NCBI RefSeq assembly: GCF_004358205.1
Contig: NZ_SMYO01000003.1
Location: forward strand, 1 to 64,000
Source of the DNA: Bacillus salipaludis
GTDB lineage: Bacteria > Bacillota > Bacilli > Bacillales_B > DSM-18226
Direction of reading: 5' to 3'
DNA: 64,000 bases
Shown here piece by piece: positions 1 through 7,633 of this stretch. The position numbers and the translations under genes were made by a program. The notes under the pieces were generated by a model, which was given only the letters and a program-made list of their open reading frames with translations, did not search any database and was not told the DNA's origin. How positions within the stretch are numbered: position 1 is the stretch's first letter; the number at the start of each line of letters is the position of its first letter.

Positions 1-48
1 TTTAGATAAAATTATGATTTCTTTCTCTGTAAAAGTCTTTTTACTCAT
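1..48 (-). CDS. Transposase OrfA-like protein, N-terminal 16 codons only
   Basis: Only the start of this gene is present: an ATG at 48 (minus strand) giving MSKKTFTEKEIIILSK before the window ends. The wording resembles the N-terminus of the small helix-turn-helix OrfA of IS3/IS150-type elements in Bacillus, which often begin with a similar 'FTEEEI..LS' stretch. The match is from memory and short. The adjacent inverted repeat supports an IS identity. Confidence 0.45.
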   Translation of the reverse strand, partial: MSKKTFTEKEIIILSK

Positions 49-150
49 GATTTCTCCGTCTCCAGTATGTCTCTAGTTGTGTTATTAAATTATATAAAAA
101 AAGTACCCTATAGAAAGCACTTTTTTTAAGTGTCTACTCTATAGGGTACA
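1..150 (-). mobile_element. End of an insertion sequence (probably IS3 family), truncated by the window edge
   Basis: The 5' end of a transposase-like reading frame runs off the left edge, and just outside it lies an imperfect inverted repeat: GTACCCTATAGA at about 109-120 and its complement at about 138-149. If the element starts with TG, as IS3-type ends often do, its outer end is at base 150 (read on the minus strand as TGTACCCTATAG...). The boundary is inferred; no target-site duplication can be seen because the other end is outside the window. The same hairpin could also act as a transcription terminator. Confidence 0.45.
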
Positions 151-626
151 TTTTATTTTAGGTTGGGCATTTTATTTTTAGAAGACGCTTCTTACACTAA
201 CCTTCCTGTTCGTTCAACAAGTAAAAAAATAACCGCCTCAGCGATCATCATCCTGAACAAAACCACCCAATTGTTTAAGTACATTTTTTCATAAACTTTC
301 CCTGAATAAAAGAAAGGCGGGGCACCTGTTTACCAATACGTTTTATCAATTCTAGAGGACCTCTAGGCAATAATTTCAAGAGGTACACTAAAAATAGTGT
401 GTGGAACCCTTTGTATCCATTCTTAAATTCGAGTGCATTTGTTTTTCTTTCAAGTAATATTTCATAAATAATTTGGAGTATTCCCCATAAAGGTACCTAC
501 TTTTCAAGTGCGTATTATCCTCGAAATATGCAGCATCCAATTTTAAATAATTCCACGCTTGTCCATTTCGACATAAATCGACAATCCGTATAATGTAGTA
601 CCTCTAAATAAAGGTGGTGATTCATA
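151..626. other. Intergenic stretch without recognised genes
   Basis: No convincing open frame with a ribosome site was found on either strand. The stretch is AT-rich and lies between the IS end and the YjcZ-type miniprotein, so it may hold decayed sequence left by the insertion. Its last bases carry the ribosome site of the miniprotein. Confidence 0.5.
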
Positions 627-719
627 ATGTACGGTTACGGTGGATCAAGTTTTGTATTAATTGTTGTTCTATTCATTCTATTAATCATTGTTGGTACTTC
701 TTTTATGAAAGGATACTAA
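627..719 (+). CDS. YjcZ family sporulation miniprotein (30 aa)
   Basis: A 30-codon gene starting at ATG 627 behind a good ribosome site (AAAGGTGGTGA). The product has a short Gly/Tyr-rich head (MYGYGGSSF), one hydrophobic helix rich in Val, Leu and Ile, and the tail VGTSFMKGY, the hallmark of the YjcZ/YtzL-like sporulation proteins of Bacillaceae. These are tiny single-pass membrane proteins of unknown biochemical role made during sporulation. A second copy lies at 50036. A strong terminator follows at 776-803, so the gene is probably monocistronic. Confidence 0.85.
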   Translation: MYGYGGSSFVLIVVLFILLIIVGTSFMKGY

Positions 720-775
720 TCTTTTAAAGAAAAAAATGCCTAATCCGAAGCCATAGAGTTCATCTCTCTTTTAAA

Positions 776-803
776 AGAAGCGTAAATACCACGCTTCTTT
801 TTT
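776..803 (+). terminator. Rho-independent terminator after the YjcZ gene
   Basis: Perfect stem AGAAGCG/CGCTTCT with an 8-nt loop, followed by six T residues on the plus strand. Confidence 0.8.
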
Positions 804-1018
804 GCTGTTTGACTTACTACACACTTTCTCTCTTTACTACCCAATATGGTTCAAATGTTGCAGTAATTTAATTTACTTCCTACTTTGAATAAAACAAAAA
901 GCTCTAATTCTTATTGATGTAACCTGCCCCTTTGTTTAACTAACCTGCTCTGTAAGTAAAAAAGCGTATCTACGACTCTAGATTAAACTCAAGCACCTGT
1001 TAGTTGAAAAAGAACTCA

Positions 1019-1834
1019 TTAAATCCACTTAGCAAACCAAGCAACATAATATGCTGCGGGGATAAGTATTAGTTGAGCCACAATTGTACCCAAAAATTTT
1101 GAACTAATCATCGTCAAAGAGTAGCTTTTTAAGTAAATATAATTCGTTTGTTTTTTCATCACTCTATCAGCTAATACGGAAGCTTTAGGGTCAATAAACA
1201 ATGTCAATAAGATAGTTGCTATACCGTTTATAATCCCCGATGACATTAAAGCAGCCTGTGCATAATCTTTGGGAACTATCATTGATGCATAAATGGAAGA
1301 TAGTACTCCGATGGTAAATACAGCAGAAATGATGACATTAATCACAAAAAGCCGCTTTGGTATGGTTTTTAATGTAATTCCCTTTAGATATGAAAATCTT
1401 GGTAGTCTAAAACACGTTACTATTTTTTTGATGCTTTTTCGATTGAATTGAGTCACAAACAGTGTAATGATTGAACCTCGTTGATTTGAAAGTTGTATGA
1501 TGGCTCTTGAAAAAATATTTATGAACGTTGGAAAAAGCAGTATCCCGCACAACACTCCAATTGAGGTTACTCCGATTAAAATTCTATATTGTTCCTCTAT
1601 GTAATGTAATTTGTTTAGATCAGGTGCTTCAGCGATAAGTTTTGCAGTAAGAGGTTGCTGTATCATTGTAGAAAACCTTGAAACAATTACCAGGGTACTA
1701 AACAAAGATAACGCAGTGGCAATCAATTTTACCCTTGCGCCTGAAATCCTTGTTGAATAAGCTAATGTCTCAATCATTGTGATTATCAATAAAAATAGAG
1801 ATATAATAATGACCTTACCTGTAATTAACTCCAT
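1019..1834 (-). CDS. amj: Amj family alternate lipid II flippase
   Basis: A 271-residue polytopic membrane protein. The N-terminus (residues about 10-60) carries the signature of the Amj/YdaH family: an 'ETLAYSTRISGARVKLIATALSL' type stretch followed by 'IVSRFSTMIQQPL'. In Bacillus subtilis, Amj flips lipid-linked peptidoglycan precursor across the membrane and can replace MurJ under envelope stress. Hydrophobic helices recur throughout, with a basic cytoplasmic loop near residues 120-160. The length fits the family (about 260-270). The gene stands alone, with no partner genes nearby. Identification rests on family memory, not a search. Confidence 0.85.
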   Translation of the reverse strand: MELITGKVIIISLFLLIITMIETLAYSTRISGARVKLIATALSLFSTLVIVSRFSTMIQQPLTAKLIAEAPDLNKLHYIEEQYRILIGVTSIGVLCGILLFPTFINIFSRAIIQLSNQRGSIITLFVTQFNRKSIKKIVTCFRLPRFSYLKGITLKTIPKRLFVINVIISAVFTIGVLSSIYASMIVPKDYAQAALMSSGIINGIATILLTLFIDPKASVLADRVMKKQTNYIYLKSYSLTMISSKFLGTIVAQLILIPAAYYVAWFAKWI

Positions 1835-2061
1835 AAAAGTCCCCTTAAAAAATTATTATAGATGTATTATACACTAAATATTTTGTTTCGGAATTATTAA
1901 GATGACAGTAGAGCGATAAGTTGAAAAAGTGAAATCGCCGAAGCGTCCCCTCTTGCCAGAGCATACCTTAACTAATTGCCAGAAACAGTTAAAGCGCCCT
2001 ACCATTTTTTATTTCTTATCATAAATTATAATGAATGAGTTTAAATAGGAGGAATTGATCT

Positions 2062-2553
2062 ATAAAAAGAATAATTATGAACGAAGCGATTCAATCAAAA
2101 GTAGTGAGACTCGTCTCAGATAGCGGTCAGCAAGTGTTACCCACCGCTCAAGCGCTTAACATGGCGATTGAAATGGGATTAGACCTGGTTCAAATCAATG
2201 AATCTGATCCACCCGTTTGTAAGATTTTAGATAGCGGTAAATACAAATTTGAATTGCAGAAAAAAGAAAAGCAGAACAAACAGAATCAGAAAATCATCGT
2301 AACAAAAGAAATTCGGTTATCCATCACGATTGATGAAAATGACTTTCAAACAAAAGTAAAAAGCGCCATCACTTTTTTAACAAAAGGGTATCATGTAAAG
2401 GTAAGTGTTCGATTTCGCGGAAGAGAAATCACCCATTCAAAAATTGGCGAAGAACTCCTCGCTCATTTTTGCCAAGAGGTTAGCCATCTTGTGAATTCTA
2501 AAACAGAGGCAATATTGCAAGGCAGAGTCCTGTCGATTTTGTTAAAACCATAA
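2062..2553 (+). CDS. infC: Translation initiation factor IF-3 paralogue with probable AUA start
   Basis: IF-3 binds the 30S subunit, keeps it free of 50S and polices start-codon choice. The protein has the two-domain IF-3 plan: an N-domain (VNEAIQ..VRLV-like start, 'DLVQINESDPPVCKI' motif), a Lys-rich linker (KFELQKKEKQNKQNQK) and a C-domain with 'KEIRLS', 'VSVRFRGREITHSKIGEELL'. It is divergent from the housekeeping protein and lacks the usual rpmI-rplT neighbours, so it is likely a second copy. The first ATG (2077) lies 24 nt after AGGAGG (2047-2052), too far. An in-frame ATA at 2062 is 9 nt away and would add IKRII, matching the N-terminal extension of normal Bacillus IF-3. A non-AUG start is known for infC in other bacteria (autoregulation). 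Confidence 0.8.
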   Translation: MKRIIMNEAIQSKVVRLVSDSGQQVLPTAQALNMAIEMGLDLVQINESDPPVCKILDSGKYKFELQKKEKQNKQNQKIIVTKEIRLSITIDENDFQTKVKSAITFLTKGYHVKVSVRFRGREITHSKIGEELLAHFCQEVSHLVNSKTEAILQGRVLSILLKP

Positions 2554-2582
2554 TAAAGAGCCCTAAAATCGGGAGCTTCAGT

Positions 2583-2616
2583 AAAAAATAGCGTGTAACT
2601 TCCCACGCTATTTTTT
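2583..2616. terminator. Bidirectional terminator between the IF-3 gene and azlD
   Basis: Long perfect stem AAAAAATAGCGTG/CACGCTATTTTTT with an 8-nt loop. A and T tracts on both sides let it serve the convergent genes on either side. Confidence 0.85.
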
Positions 2617-2628
2617 CTTTAGCTCGGG

Positions 2629-2955
2629 TTAAATTAAAGCCCTAACAGTAGCCATACATACGATACCGACTAAAACTGTAACAGACAAACTCTTTGTCCA
2701 TAAGGCTATCACAAGTGTTGGGATAATAGCAGCAAGTACACTCCAATCAATTGATAGTAATGATGATTTGTCTTTAAAGATAAAGCTATCAACGATAAGT
2801 GCAGTAAAAATACAAATAGGGATAAACGAAAGCCACTTAATCACCACTTTTGGCAGATTTACATTTCTTATCACTAAAAAGGGAATGATTCTCGGAACGA
2901 AGGTGACAATGGCACACCCTAAAATGATGAATAAAATGGTTAAATCCATACTCAT
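2629..2955 (-). CDS. azlD: AzlD family branched-chain amino acid export subunit
   Basis: Small membrane protein of about 108 residues with four hydrophobic segments and the family motif 'TFVPRIIPFLV' near the N-terminus. AzlD is the small partner of AzlC. Together they form an exporter of branched-chain amino acids and analogues such as azaleucine. The start chosen (MSMDL at 2955) overlaps the azlC stop by ATGA, showing translational coupling; a longer frame upstream would run into azlC and is not likely used. The partner gene is frameshifted, so this transporter may be inactive. A second, intact azlCD is at 62415-63457. Confidence 0.85.
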   Translation of the reverse strand: MSMDLTILFIILGCAIVTFVPRIIPFLVIRNVNLPKVVIKWLSFIPICIFTALIVDSFIFKDKSSLLSIDWSVLAAIIPTLVIALWTKSLSVTVLVGIVCMATVRALI

Positions 2956-3676
2956 TTGTCTTTTACCACTCCAATCGTTGCAACCATTATGGTCGATAAT
3001 AGAATCGCTATATATGAAGGAACAAACATACATAGGACCAACATGGCGACCACAACATAAATAATTAAGGATAGATAAAACCTTAATTTACTTTTTTGTA
3101 TCGTTTGTAATTGTAAAACAAGTAATGCCAAAAACATCGCGGTTAATGAAAAATCTAATCCAAATACCTTTGGATTTGAAATCCATTTGCCAAAAATGGC
3201 ACCCAGCATACATGATACAATCCAGCATAAATAAGCTGTTACATTCAACCCATTCATCCATCGGGCATTAACACTTTCCCTTTTAGCAATTTTATTGAAG
3301 GCAACGCCAAACGATTCATCTGTTACAAGTGCACCGATCCCGATATTCTTCATTAAAGAATATTTTGTAAAGTGGGGAGCCAATGTCATACATAATAAAA
3401 AATTCCGTAAATTCACAATAAAAGTTGTAAATACAATCACTGAAATCGGACTTCCTGATACTAACAGTGCACAAATTATAAACTGAGCTGCACCTGCATA
3501 AACTAATGCAGCTAATAGGGTAATTTCTACGATACTTAGATTAGAGGAACTCCAACAATCCCCATTGCAATTCCAATACTGATGTACCCAATTAAGGTTG
3601 GGATACAATCTTTTACCCCCTGGGAAAATGTAGGGAGATTCTCTTCGCTGTTCACTTCGTTTACTAATTCAATCAT
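2952..3676 (-). pseudogene. azlC: azlC, frameshifted near its 5' end
   Basis: AzlC is the large membrane subunit of the branched-chain amino acid exporter. Translation from the natural start (ATG at 3676) reads 43 normal residues (MIELVNEV...KDCIPTLIGYIS...GIVGV) and then hits a stop after a few wrong codons. The rest of the protein (SNLSIVEITLLAALVYAGAAQ onward) continues in another frame to the stop at 2952. Inserting one base between 3547 and 3548 restores 'VGVASNLS', the expected family sequence, so a single base has been lost. It could be real decay or a sequence error; the site is not a long homopolymer. The gene is divergent from the XRE-cupin regulator at 3756. Confidence 0.85.
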
Positions 3677-3755
3677 CGTTCCCCCACTCTCTCGTCTGTT
3701 ATATTGTTCATACGTATGTTATAATGAATATAATAAAGAGTCAAGGAGATTATGT

Positions 3756-4307
3756 ATGGAGTTTATTCAAGAGGTTATAGCAAGTAATCTTGCCGAAATA
3801 AGAAAAAAACGGGGATTGAGCTTGGATCGTCTAGCGGAACTAACTGGTGTAAGTAAAGCCATGTTAGGTCAAATTGAAAATGGAAAATCAAATCCGACGG
3901 TTACCACACTCTGGAAAATCGCAAATGGATTACACGTATCCTTTTCTGCTTTTTTAAAGGAAAATGAAAAGCCGCAAATTGAAAAAATAAACATCAATCA
4001 ACTTACTCCAATGATTGATAATGATGGAAATCATCTTGTCTATTCTCTCTTCCCATTTAACCCCGAAAAAAAGTTTGAGATTTTTACTGTGGATCTCAAG
4101 CCAGGATTTAGTCATCTATCTGAAAAACATATAGGTGAGGAATATGTACTTATCCAAAGGGGAACCCTTACACTCAAAGTTCAAGGCGAGAAGTTTGTAT
4201 TAAACACGGATGAGTCAATTAAATTTCAAGCAAATACTGAACACATTTATATAAACAATTCTGATGAACTGGTTAGATTCTACATAATTATCTTTTATCC
4301 CGACTAA
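3756..4307 (+). CDS. XRE family regulator with C-terminal cupin domain
   Basis: A 183-residue two-domain regulator. Residues about 8-62 form an XRE helix-turn-helix (NLAEIRKKRGLSLDRLAELTG.. then 'MLGQIENGKSNPTVTTLWKIANGL'). Residues about 100-180 are a cupin barrel with 'GFSHLSEKHIGEEYVLIQRGTLTLKV', expected to sense a small ligand. The ATG at 3756 follows AAGGAG; longer upstream frames overlap azlC and lack a ribosome site. Regulators of this type commonly sit divergent from azlCD and control it, which is the arrangement here. The intergenic region holds a TATAAT box at about 3729-3734. Because azlC is broken, this regulator may have lost its main target. Confidence 0.85.
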   Translation: MEFIQEVIASNLAEIRKKRGLSLDRLAELTGVSKAMLGQIENGKSNPTVTTLWKIANGLHVSFSAFLKENEKPQIEKININQLTPMIDNDGNHLVYSLFPFNPEKKFEIFTVDLKPGFSHLSEKHIGEEYVLIQRGTLTLKVQGEKFVLNTDESIKFQANTEHIYINNSDELVRFYIIIFYPD

Positions 4308-4376
4308 TCTCTATGACTATTTGATATTCAAGTCATAACAATTTCAACTGAACAGCCCAACAACTGAATAATAAAA

Positions 4377-4398
4377 GGCTGCCATTTTTATGGCAGCC
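4377..4398. terminator. Hairpin GGCTGCCA/TGGCAGCC
   Basis: Perfect 8-bp stem with a 6-nt loop, preceded by an A-rich tract. It therefore reads as a terminator on the minus strand after the zinc-ribbon pseudogene. On the plus strand the T tract is weak. Confidence 0.6.
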
Positions 4399-4430
4399 GG
4401 TTTGGATTCCAGTGAGTTTCTTCTATTTTT

Positions 4431-4637
4431 TTATGAACCGAAAAATAAATCCAGTATATTTGAAGCTTTCGATGATTGCTTATTATAGAACTCGGAATAA
4501 CCGCAATTCTTACACTAAACAACGATAAACTGATTATGTTGAACATCAAACATTTTGGATAATCCTGTCCCAGTCATCGCGACTTCTTTTTTCCCTGTAT
4601 CTTTGCTTCCACATTTGATATAACCTTGTTCAGACAT
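4431..4637 (-). pseudogene. Zinc-ribbon protein gene with internal amber codon
   Basis: A 68-residue frame beginning at ATG 4637 behind GGGAGGAG. It reads MSEQGYIKCGSKDTG...GLSKMFDVQHNQFIVV, then TAG at 4515-4517, then CKNCGYSEFYNK...ILDLFFGS. The pieces on both sides match the small 'zinc-ribbon domain' proteins common in Bacillus, which normally have Tyr at the stop position and two CxxC knuckles. Here the first knuckle has lost one Cys (YIKC instead of CIKC) as well. Two independent defects argue for decay rather than programmed readthrough. The normal proteins are of unknown function, probably nucleic-acid binding. Confidence 0.75.
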
Positions 4638-4807
4638 ACTTGTTCTCCTCCCTCTTAAACTACTTATTTATCTATTTATAGTTTCATCTATTATTTTTAC
4701 TCCTAAAACTGTTTTTCGCATTTAAAATAGAATGACTTGGGATGATTGTTTCAGCAATTGGATTAATCATTGCAACACTTCCCATGCTTGAAAAAACCCC
4801 GTCAGCG

Positions 4808-5770
4808 CTACTTCAAAGTGATGATGACATTTCCCTTCTTATGCCCCTTTTCCACGTAGCGGTGAGCCTCGGCAACCTGTTCCAATGGATATCGTCGATC
4901 GATGACCGCTTTGATCTTTCCAGCCTCAAAAAGCTCTTTAAGGAAGATTAGATTTGCTTGGTTCTGCATGAGGCCCGCAGTTACGAAAATAGCTTTCTTT
5001 TTTCCAAGCGCCGCAGTTCGTAACATGTCAAATAGAATGGAAAATGAAAGGGACGTCGAAAGGTAAACGCCTCTTTGCGAGAGCGAGCCTTTACATTGTG
5101 CAAAGGAGCGCTTACCCACCGCATCAAAAATGACGTCATAGGTTTGACCATTTGTCGTAAAATCTTCCCGGGTATAATCAATAACCTTGTCGGCTCCATG
5201 TGACTTTACCAACTCTACATTTGCTGTACTGCATACTCCTGTGACTTTGGCCCCTAAGTATTTAGCAATCTGTACCGCATAAATCCCCACCGCTCCAGAT
5301 GCGCCATTAATCAGAACAGTTTGCCCATGCTGTAGCTGTGCTTTATCACGGAGGAACGTCAAAGCCGTTGGTGCACCATCACAGACGGCTACAGCTTCTT
5401 CAAAGGACATCGCGGACGATTTAATCGCAAGCGGTGTGTTTTCGTGCAAACATTTGTATTCGGCTTGAGCACCAAACGTCTTTGCACTTAACCCCAATAC
5501 TTGGTCGCCTACTTTATATCGTGTTACTTTTTCGCCAACCAGATCAATTTCACCGGACAACTCCGCACCGAATATCGAGTTTCTCGGTCTTTTTAAACCG
5601 TAAACAAGCTGGACGAGGGGGGAACCTTTTCGAAAGGTACAATCCGCTGGCCCGACTGAAGCCGCTTGAATTTTGATTCGGACCTCATGATCTTTGGGTA
5701 GTGGCGTATCTACCTCTTGAAGTTGAAAAACATCCGGTGATCCATATTTGGTGCAAACCATTGCTTTCAT
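4808..5770 (-). CDS. NAD(P)-dependent alcohol dehydrogenase / quinone oxidoreductase (MDR superfamily)
   Basis: A 320-residue medium-chain dehydrogenase/reductase. The N-terminal GroES-like fold spans about 1-120 (MKAMVCTKYGSPDVFQL start, 'IFGAELSGEIDLVGEKV'), then a Rossmann domain with the coenzyme loop 'NGASGAVGIYAVQIAK' near residues 145-160. The usual structural-zinc cysteines are absent, which fits the zinc-free quinone reductase branch. Start at 5770 is set by AGGAGAGAGGC. It is the last gene of a probable three-gene minus-strand operon with the XRE regulator (19 nt upstream) and a small membrane protein. Substrate is unknown. Confidence 0.8.
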   Translation of the reverse strand: MKAMVCTKYGSPDVFQLQEVDTPLPKDHEVRIKIQAASVGPADCTFRKGSPLVQLVYGLKRPRNSIFGAELSGEIDLVGEKVTRYKVGDQVLGLSAKTFGAQAEYKCLHENTPLAIKSSAMSFEEAVAVCDGAPTALTFLRDKAQLQHGQTVLINGASGAVGIYAVQIAKYLGAKVTGVCSTANVELVKSHGADKVIDYTREDFTTNGQTYDVIFDAVGKRSFAQCKGSLSQRGVYLSTSLSFSILFDMLRTAALGKKKAIFVTAGLMQNQANLIFLKELFEAGKIKAVIDRRYPLEQVAEAHRYVEKGHKKGNVIITLK

Positions 5771-5789
5771 TATAGCCTCTCTCCTTTTT

Positions 5790-6002
5790 TCATCCCTCAT
5801 AAAAGAATACCTCTTCCAGCGGTAAGTTAAAGGCATGCGCAATGCGAAAAGCTAATTCTAGAGATGGAGAGTATTTTCCCTTTTCGAGAGATACGATGGT
5901 TTGTCTTGTTACCCCCACCTTGTCAGCCAACTGCTGCTGAGTCATTTCATCATGGTTGAAACGTAATTTACGGATGTGATTGCCGACAAGATGTTTACCC
6001 AT
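5790..6002 (-). CDS. Short XRE-type transcriptional regulator
   Basis: A 70-residue protein that is almost entirely a helix-turn-helix: 'MTQQQLADKVGVTRQTIVSLEKGKYSPSLELAFRIAHAF' with the NLPLEEVFFYE tail typical of the YozG/YvaZ-like regulators. Such proteins are usually encoded beside a small membrane protein, as here (3 nt from the upstream gene's stop). The two palindromes at 6478-6530, upstream of the operon, are probably its operators, giving autoregulation. This target assignment is inference from position. Confidence 0.85.
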   Translation of the reverse strand: MGKHLVGNHIRKLRFNHDEMTQQQLADKVGVTRQTIVSLEKGKYSPSLELAFRIAHAFNLPLEEVFFYEG

Positions 6003-6005
6003 TTT

Positions 6006-6452
6006 TTACACTCCTCTCCGATAGTGATAAAGCTTTGTAACCGAGCCTGTCAAATCGGAAATAAATCCTGAAATGATCAGGGTCATGAACATTACCTGAG
6101 AAAGCTGATAAAAAACGAGCGAACCCATTGCAAGAAGAAAGCCGACAATAAATACAAAATAACTATTTCGGTTCGCCTTCAAGTCAATTAACTTATCCAA
6201 TTCATCCGCGAATGATGGTTCCTTTTCTTTCGTAGTAATTCTAAATACAATGTTAAAAATAATACTGATAACGATATGAGCAATCATTGACAACAAAATC
6301 AGCAAAATAACAAAGGAACCCCAATAACGAAAGGTTTCCGGCGACTCCAGACCCCCTTCTGGGTATCGAGGATACATATACAAGCAATACGTTCCGAAAA
6401 TGAGAATCGTGCTGATCAACGATACTATGCACTTCTTTTCTTGATAGGTCAT
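6006..6452 (-). CDS. Uncharacterised four-helix membrane protein, partner of XRE regulator
   Basis: A 148-residue protein with four hydrophobic segments (about residues 9-27, 45-72, 98-112, 118-135) and a charged cytoplasmic loop (TTKEKEPSFADELDKLIDLKANR). It starts at 6452 behind CAGGAGG and is followed after 3 nt by the XRE gene. Membrane protein plus short XRE regulator pairs are frequent in Firmicutes; the membrane protein may sense or sequester, but its function is not known. Confidence 0.7.
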   Translation of the reverse strand: MTYQEKKCIVSLISTILIFGTYCLYMYPRYPEGGLESPETFRYWGSFVILLILLSMIAHIVISIIFNIVFRITTKEKEPSFADELDKLIDLKANRNSYFVFIVGFLLAMGSLVFYQLSQVMFMTLIISGFISDLTGSVTKLYHYRRGV

Positions 6453-6477
6453 GGTTTAAACCTCCTGTATAGTCACT

Positions 6478-6530
6478 TTTACATCGTGTAAAGTAATATA
6501 TGCATCATGTAAAAAAAAGTTTACATGATG
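6478..6530 (-). promoter_or_regulatory. Two palindromic operators upstream of the membrane protein-XRE-oxidoreductase operon
   Basis: First site 6478-6492 is TTTACA-TCG-TGTAAA, a perfect inverted repeat. The second, 6503-6530, has CATCATGTAAA and TTTACATGATG as 11-bp arms around a 6-nt centre. The arms share the ACATSRTG/TGTAAA core, so one protein could bind both. They lie 26-78 bp upstream of the first start codon, over the promoter region. The XRE protein encoded in the operon is the obvious candidate. Confidence 0.6.
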
Positions 6531-6726
6531 GAAACTATTTAGTTCATTTATTGTTCGACAGCGCCTTATCGTGCAATATTCTTTAAGACCAGATCATTAC
6601 GATTTCTTTTCCTTGGAGAATCTGTATGATTGGATTTTGTTGATTTAAGCTTGATGGGCCAAAAGCATACCAGGTGCCATATTGGAAAGAATAAGTGGGA
6701 AAAACACGAGATGATGAGGTGTTGTT

Positions 6727-7419
6727 ATGGACCATAAAGTGCTGCCAAGGAATGAATGGATTGAAGCGAGAAAAGAGCTGCTACAGAAAGAAAAGGAATT
6801 TACGAAGTTGCGGGATGAACTGACACAACAGAGACGTAATTTGCCATGGGAAGCTGTCAGTAAGTCTTACACATTTGAAGGTCCCAACGGTAACTATTCA
6901 CTAGCAGACTTATTTGATGGAAAAAGTCAGCTGATTGTATACCATTTCATGTTCAATCCTAGTTGGGATCAAGGCTGTAAACATTGTTCTTTTTGGTCGG
7001 ATCACTACAGTGGGATGATTCCGCATTTAAATCACCGTGATGTCTCTTTTGTATGTCTTTCCCGTGCACCCTTAGAAAAGTTGGAAGCATTCAAAAAACG
7101 TATGGGTTGGACATTTCCTTGGTATTCATCAGGGAATACTGATTTTAATTATGATTTTCAAGCATCTTTCACTGAACAAGAAGTAGAGGATAAGCGAGCC
7201 TTTTACAACTATACACTGCAGAATCCTATGAGTAGCGACAGGGAAGGTGTAAGCGTTTTTTACAAAGATGAAGATGGAGATATTTTTCATACATACTCGA
7301 CTTATGCTCGTGGCATTGACATGATGAACATCACATACCAGTTTCTCGATTTGGTGCCGAAAGGTCGACAGGACGATCGCGGACTGCGGCATCGTGATCA
7401 ATATGTCGCTAAAATATAA
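6727..7419 (+). CDS. DUF899 family thioredoxin-like protein
   Basis: A 230-residue soluble protein. It has the family pattern: N-terminal 'EWIEARKELLQKEKEFTKLRDEL..QRRNLPWE' coiled region, then 'YTFEGPNGNYSLADLFDGKSQLIVYHFMF' and 'DQGCKHCSFWSD', 'FVCLSRAPLEKLEAFKKRMGW', 'WYSSGNTDFNYDF', ending 'YQFLDLVPKGR'. DUF899 proteins have a thioredoxin-like fold with a CxxC (here CKHC near residue 81-84). Their physiological reaction is not established. Monocistronic, with a terminator at 7492. Confidence 0.9.
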   Translation: MDHKVLPRNEWIEARKELLQKEKEFTKLRDELTQQRRNLPWEAVSKSYTFEGPNGNYSLADLFDGKSQLIVYHFMFNPSWDQGCKHCSFWSDHYSGMIPHLNHRDVSFVCLSRAPLEKLEAFKKRMGWTFPWYSSGNTDFNYDFQASFTEQEVEDKRAFYNYTLQNPMSSDREGVSVFYKDEDGDIFHTYSTYARGIDMMNITYQFLDLVPKGRQDDRGLRHRDQYVAKI

Positions 7420-7491
7420 TAAATTTAATTTGAGGAAAATTTACATCAGAAAGAAATGACAAAATAATGTTGAACTGATTTACTTCCATTT

Positions 7492-7514
7492 AGACCAATT
7501 ATTGGTCTTTTTTT
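7492..7514 (+). terminator. Terminator after the DUF899 gene
   Basis: AGACCAA/TTGGTCT perfect 7-bp stem with 3-nt loop, followed by a T run on the plus strand. Confidence 0.8.
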
Positions 7515-7556
7515 ATGATCTTTTGTCTATAAACCCTGCCCCTTTTGCGCAATATG

Positions 7557-7581
7557 AAAAACCCCGCTAAAATGCAGCGGG
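7557..7581 (-). terminator. Terminator of the germination operon
   Basis: CCCGCT/AGCGGG stem with 7-nt loop. The A run 7557-7561 becomes the U tract on the minus strand, 53 bp beyond the last germination gene. Confidence 0.75.
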
Positions 7582-7633
7582 ATCTTCGACTATTGCACCA
7601 CCTATTCAAGAACTTAAAAGATTGAAGTAATCT

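Noticed and set aside
4742..4951. A 69-codon plus-strand protein with a hydrophobic start
   Set aside because: Most of it is antisense to the oxidoreductase gene, and there is no proper ribosome site. The hydrophobic start could be a gene scrap but cannot be supported.
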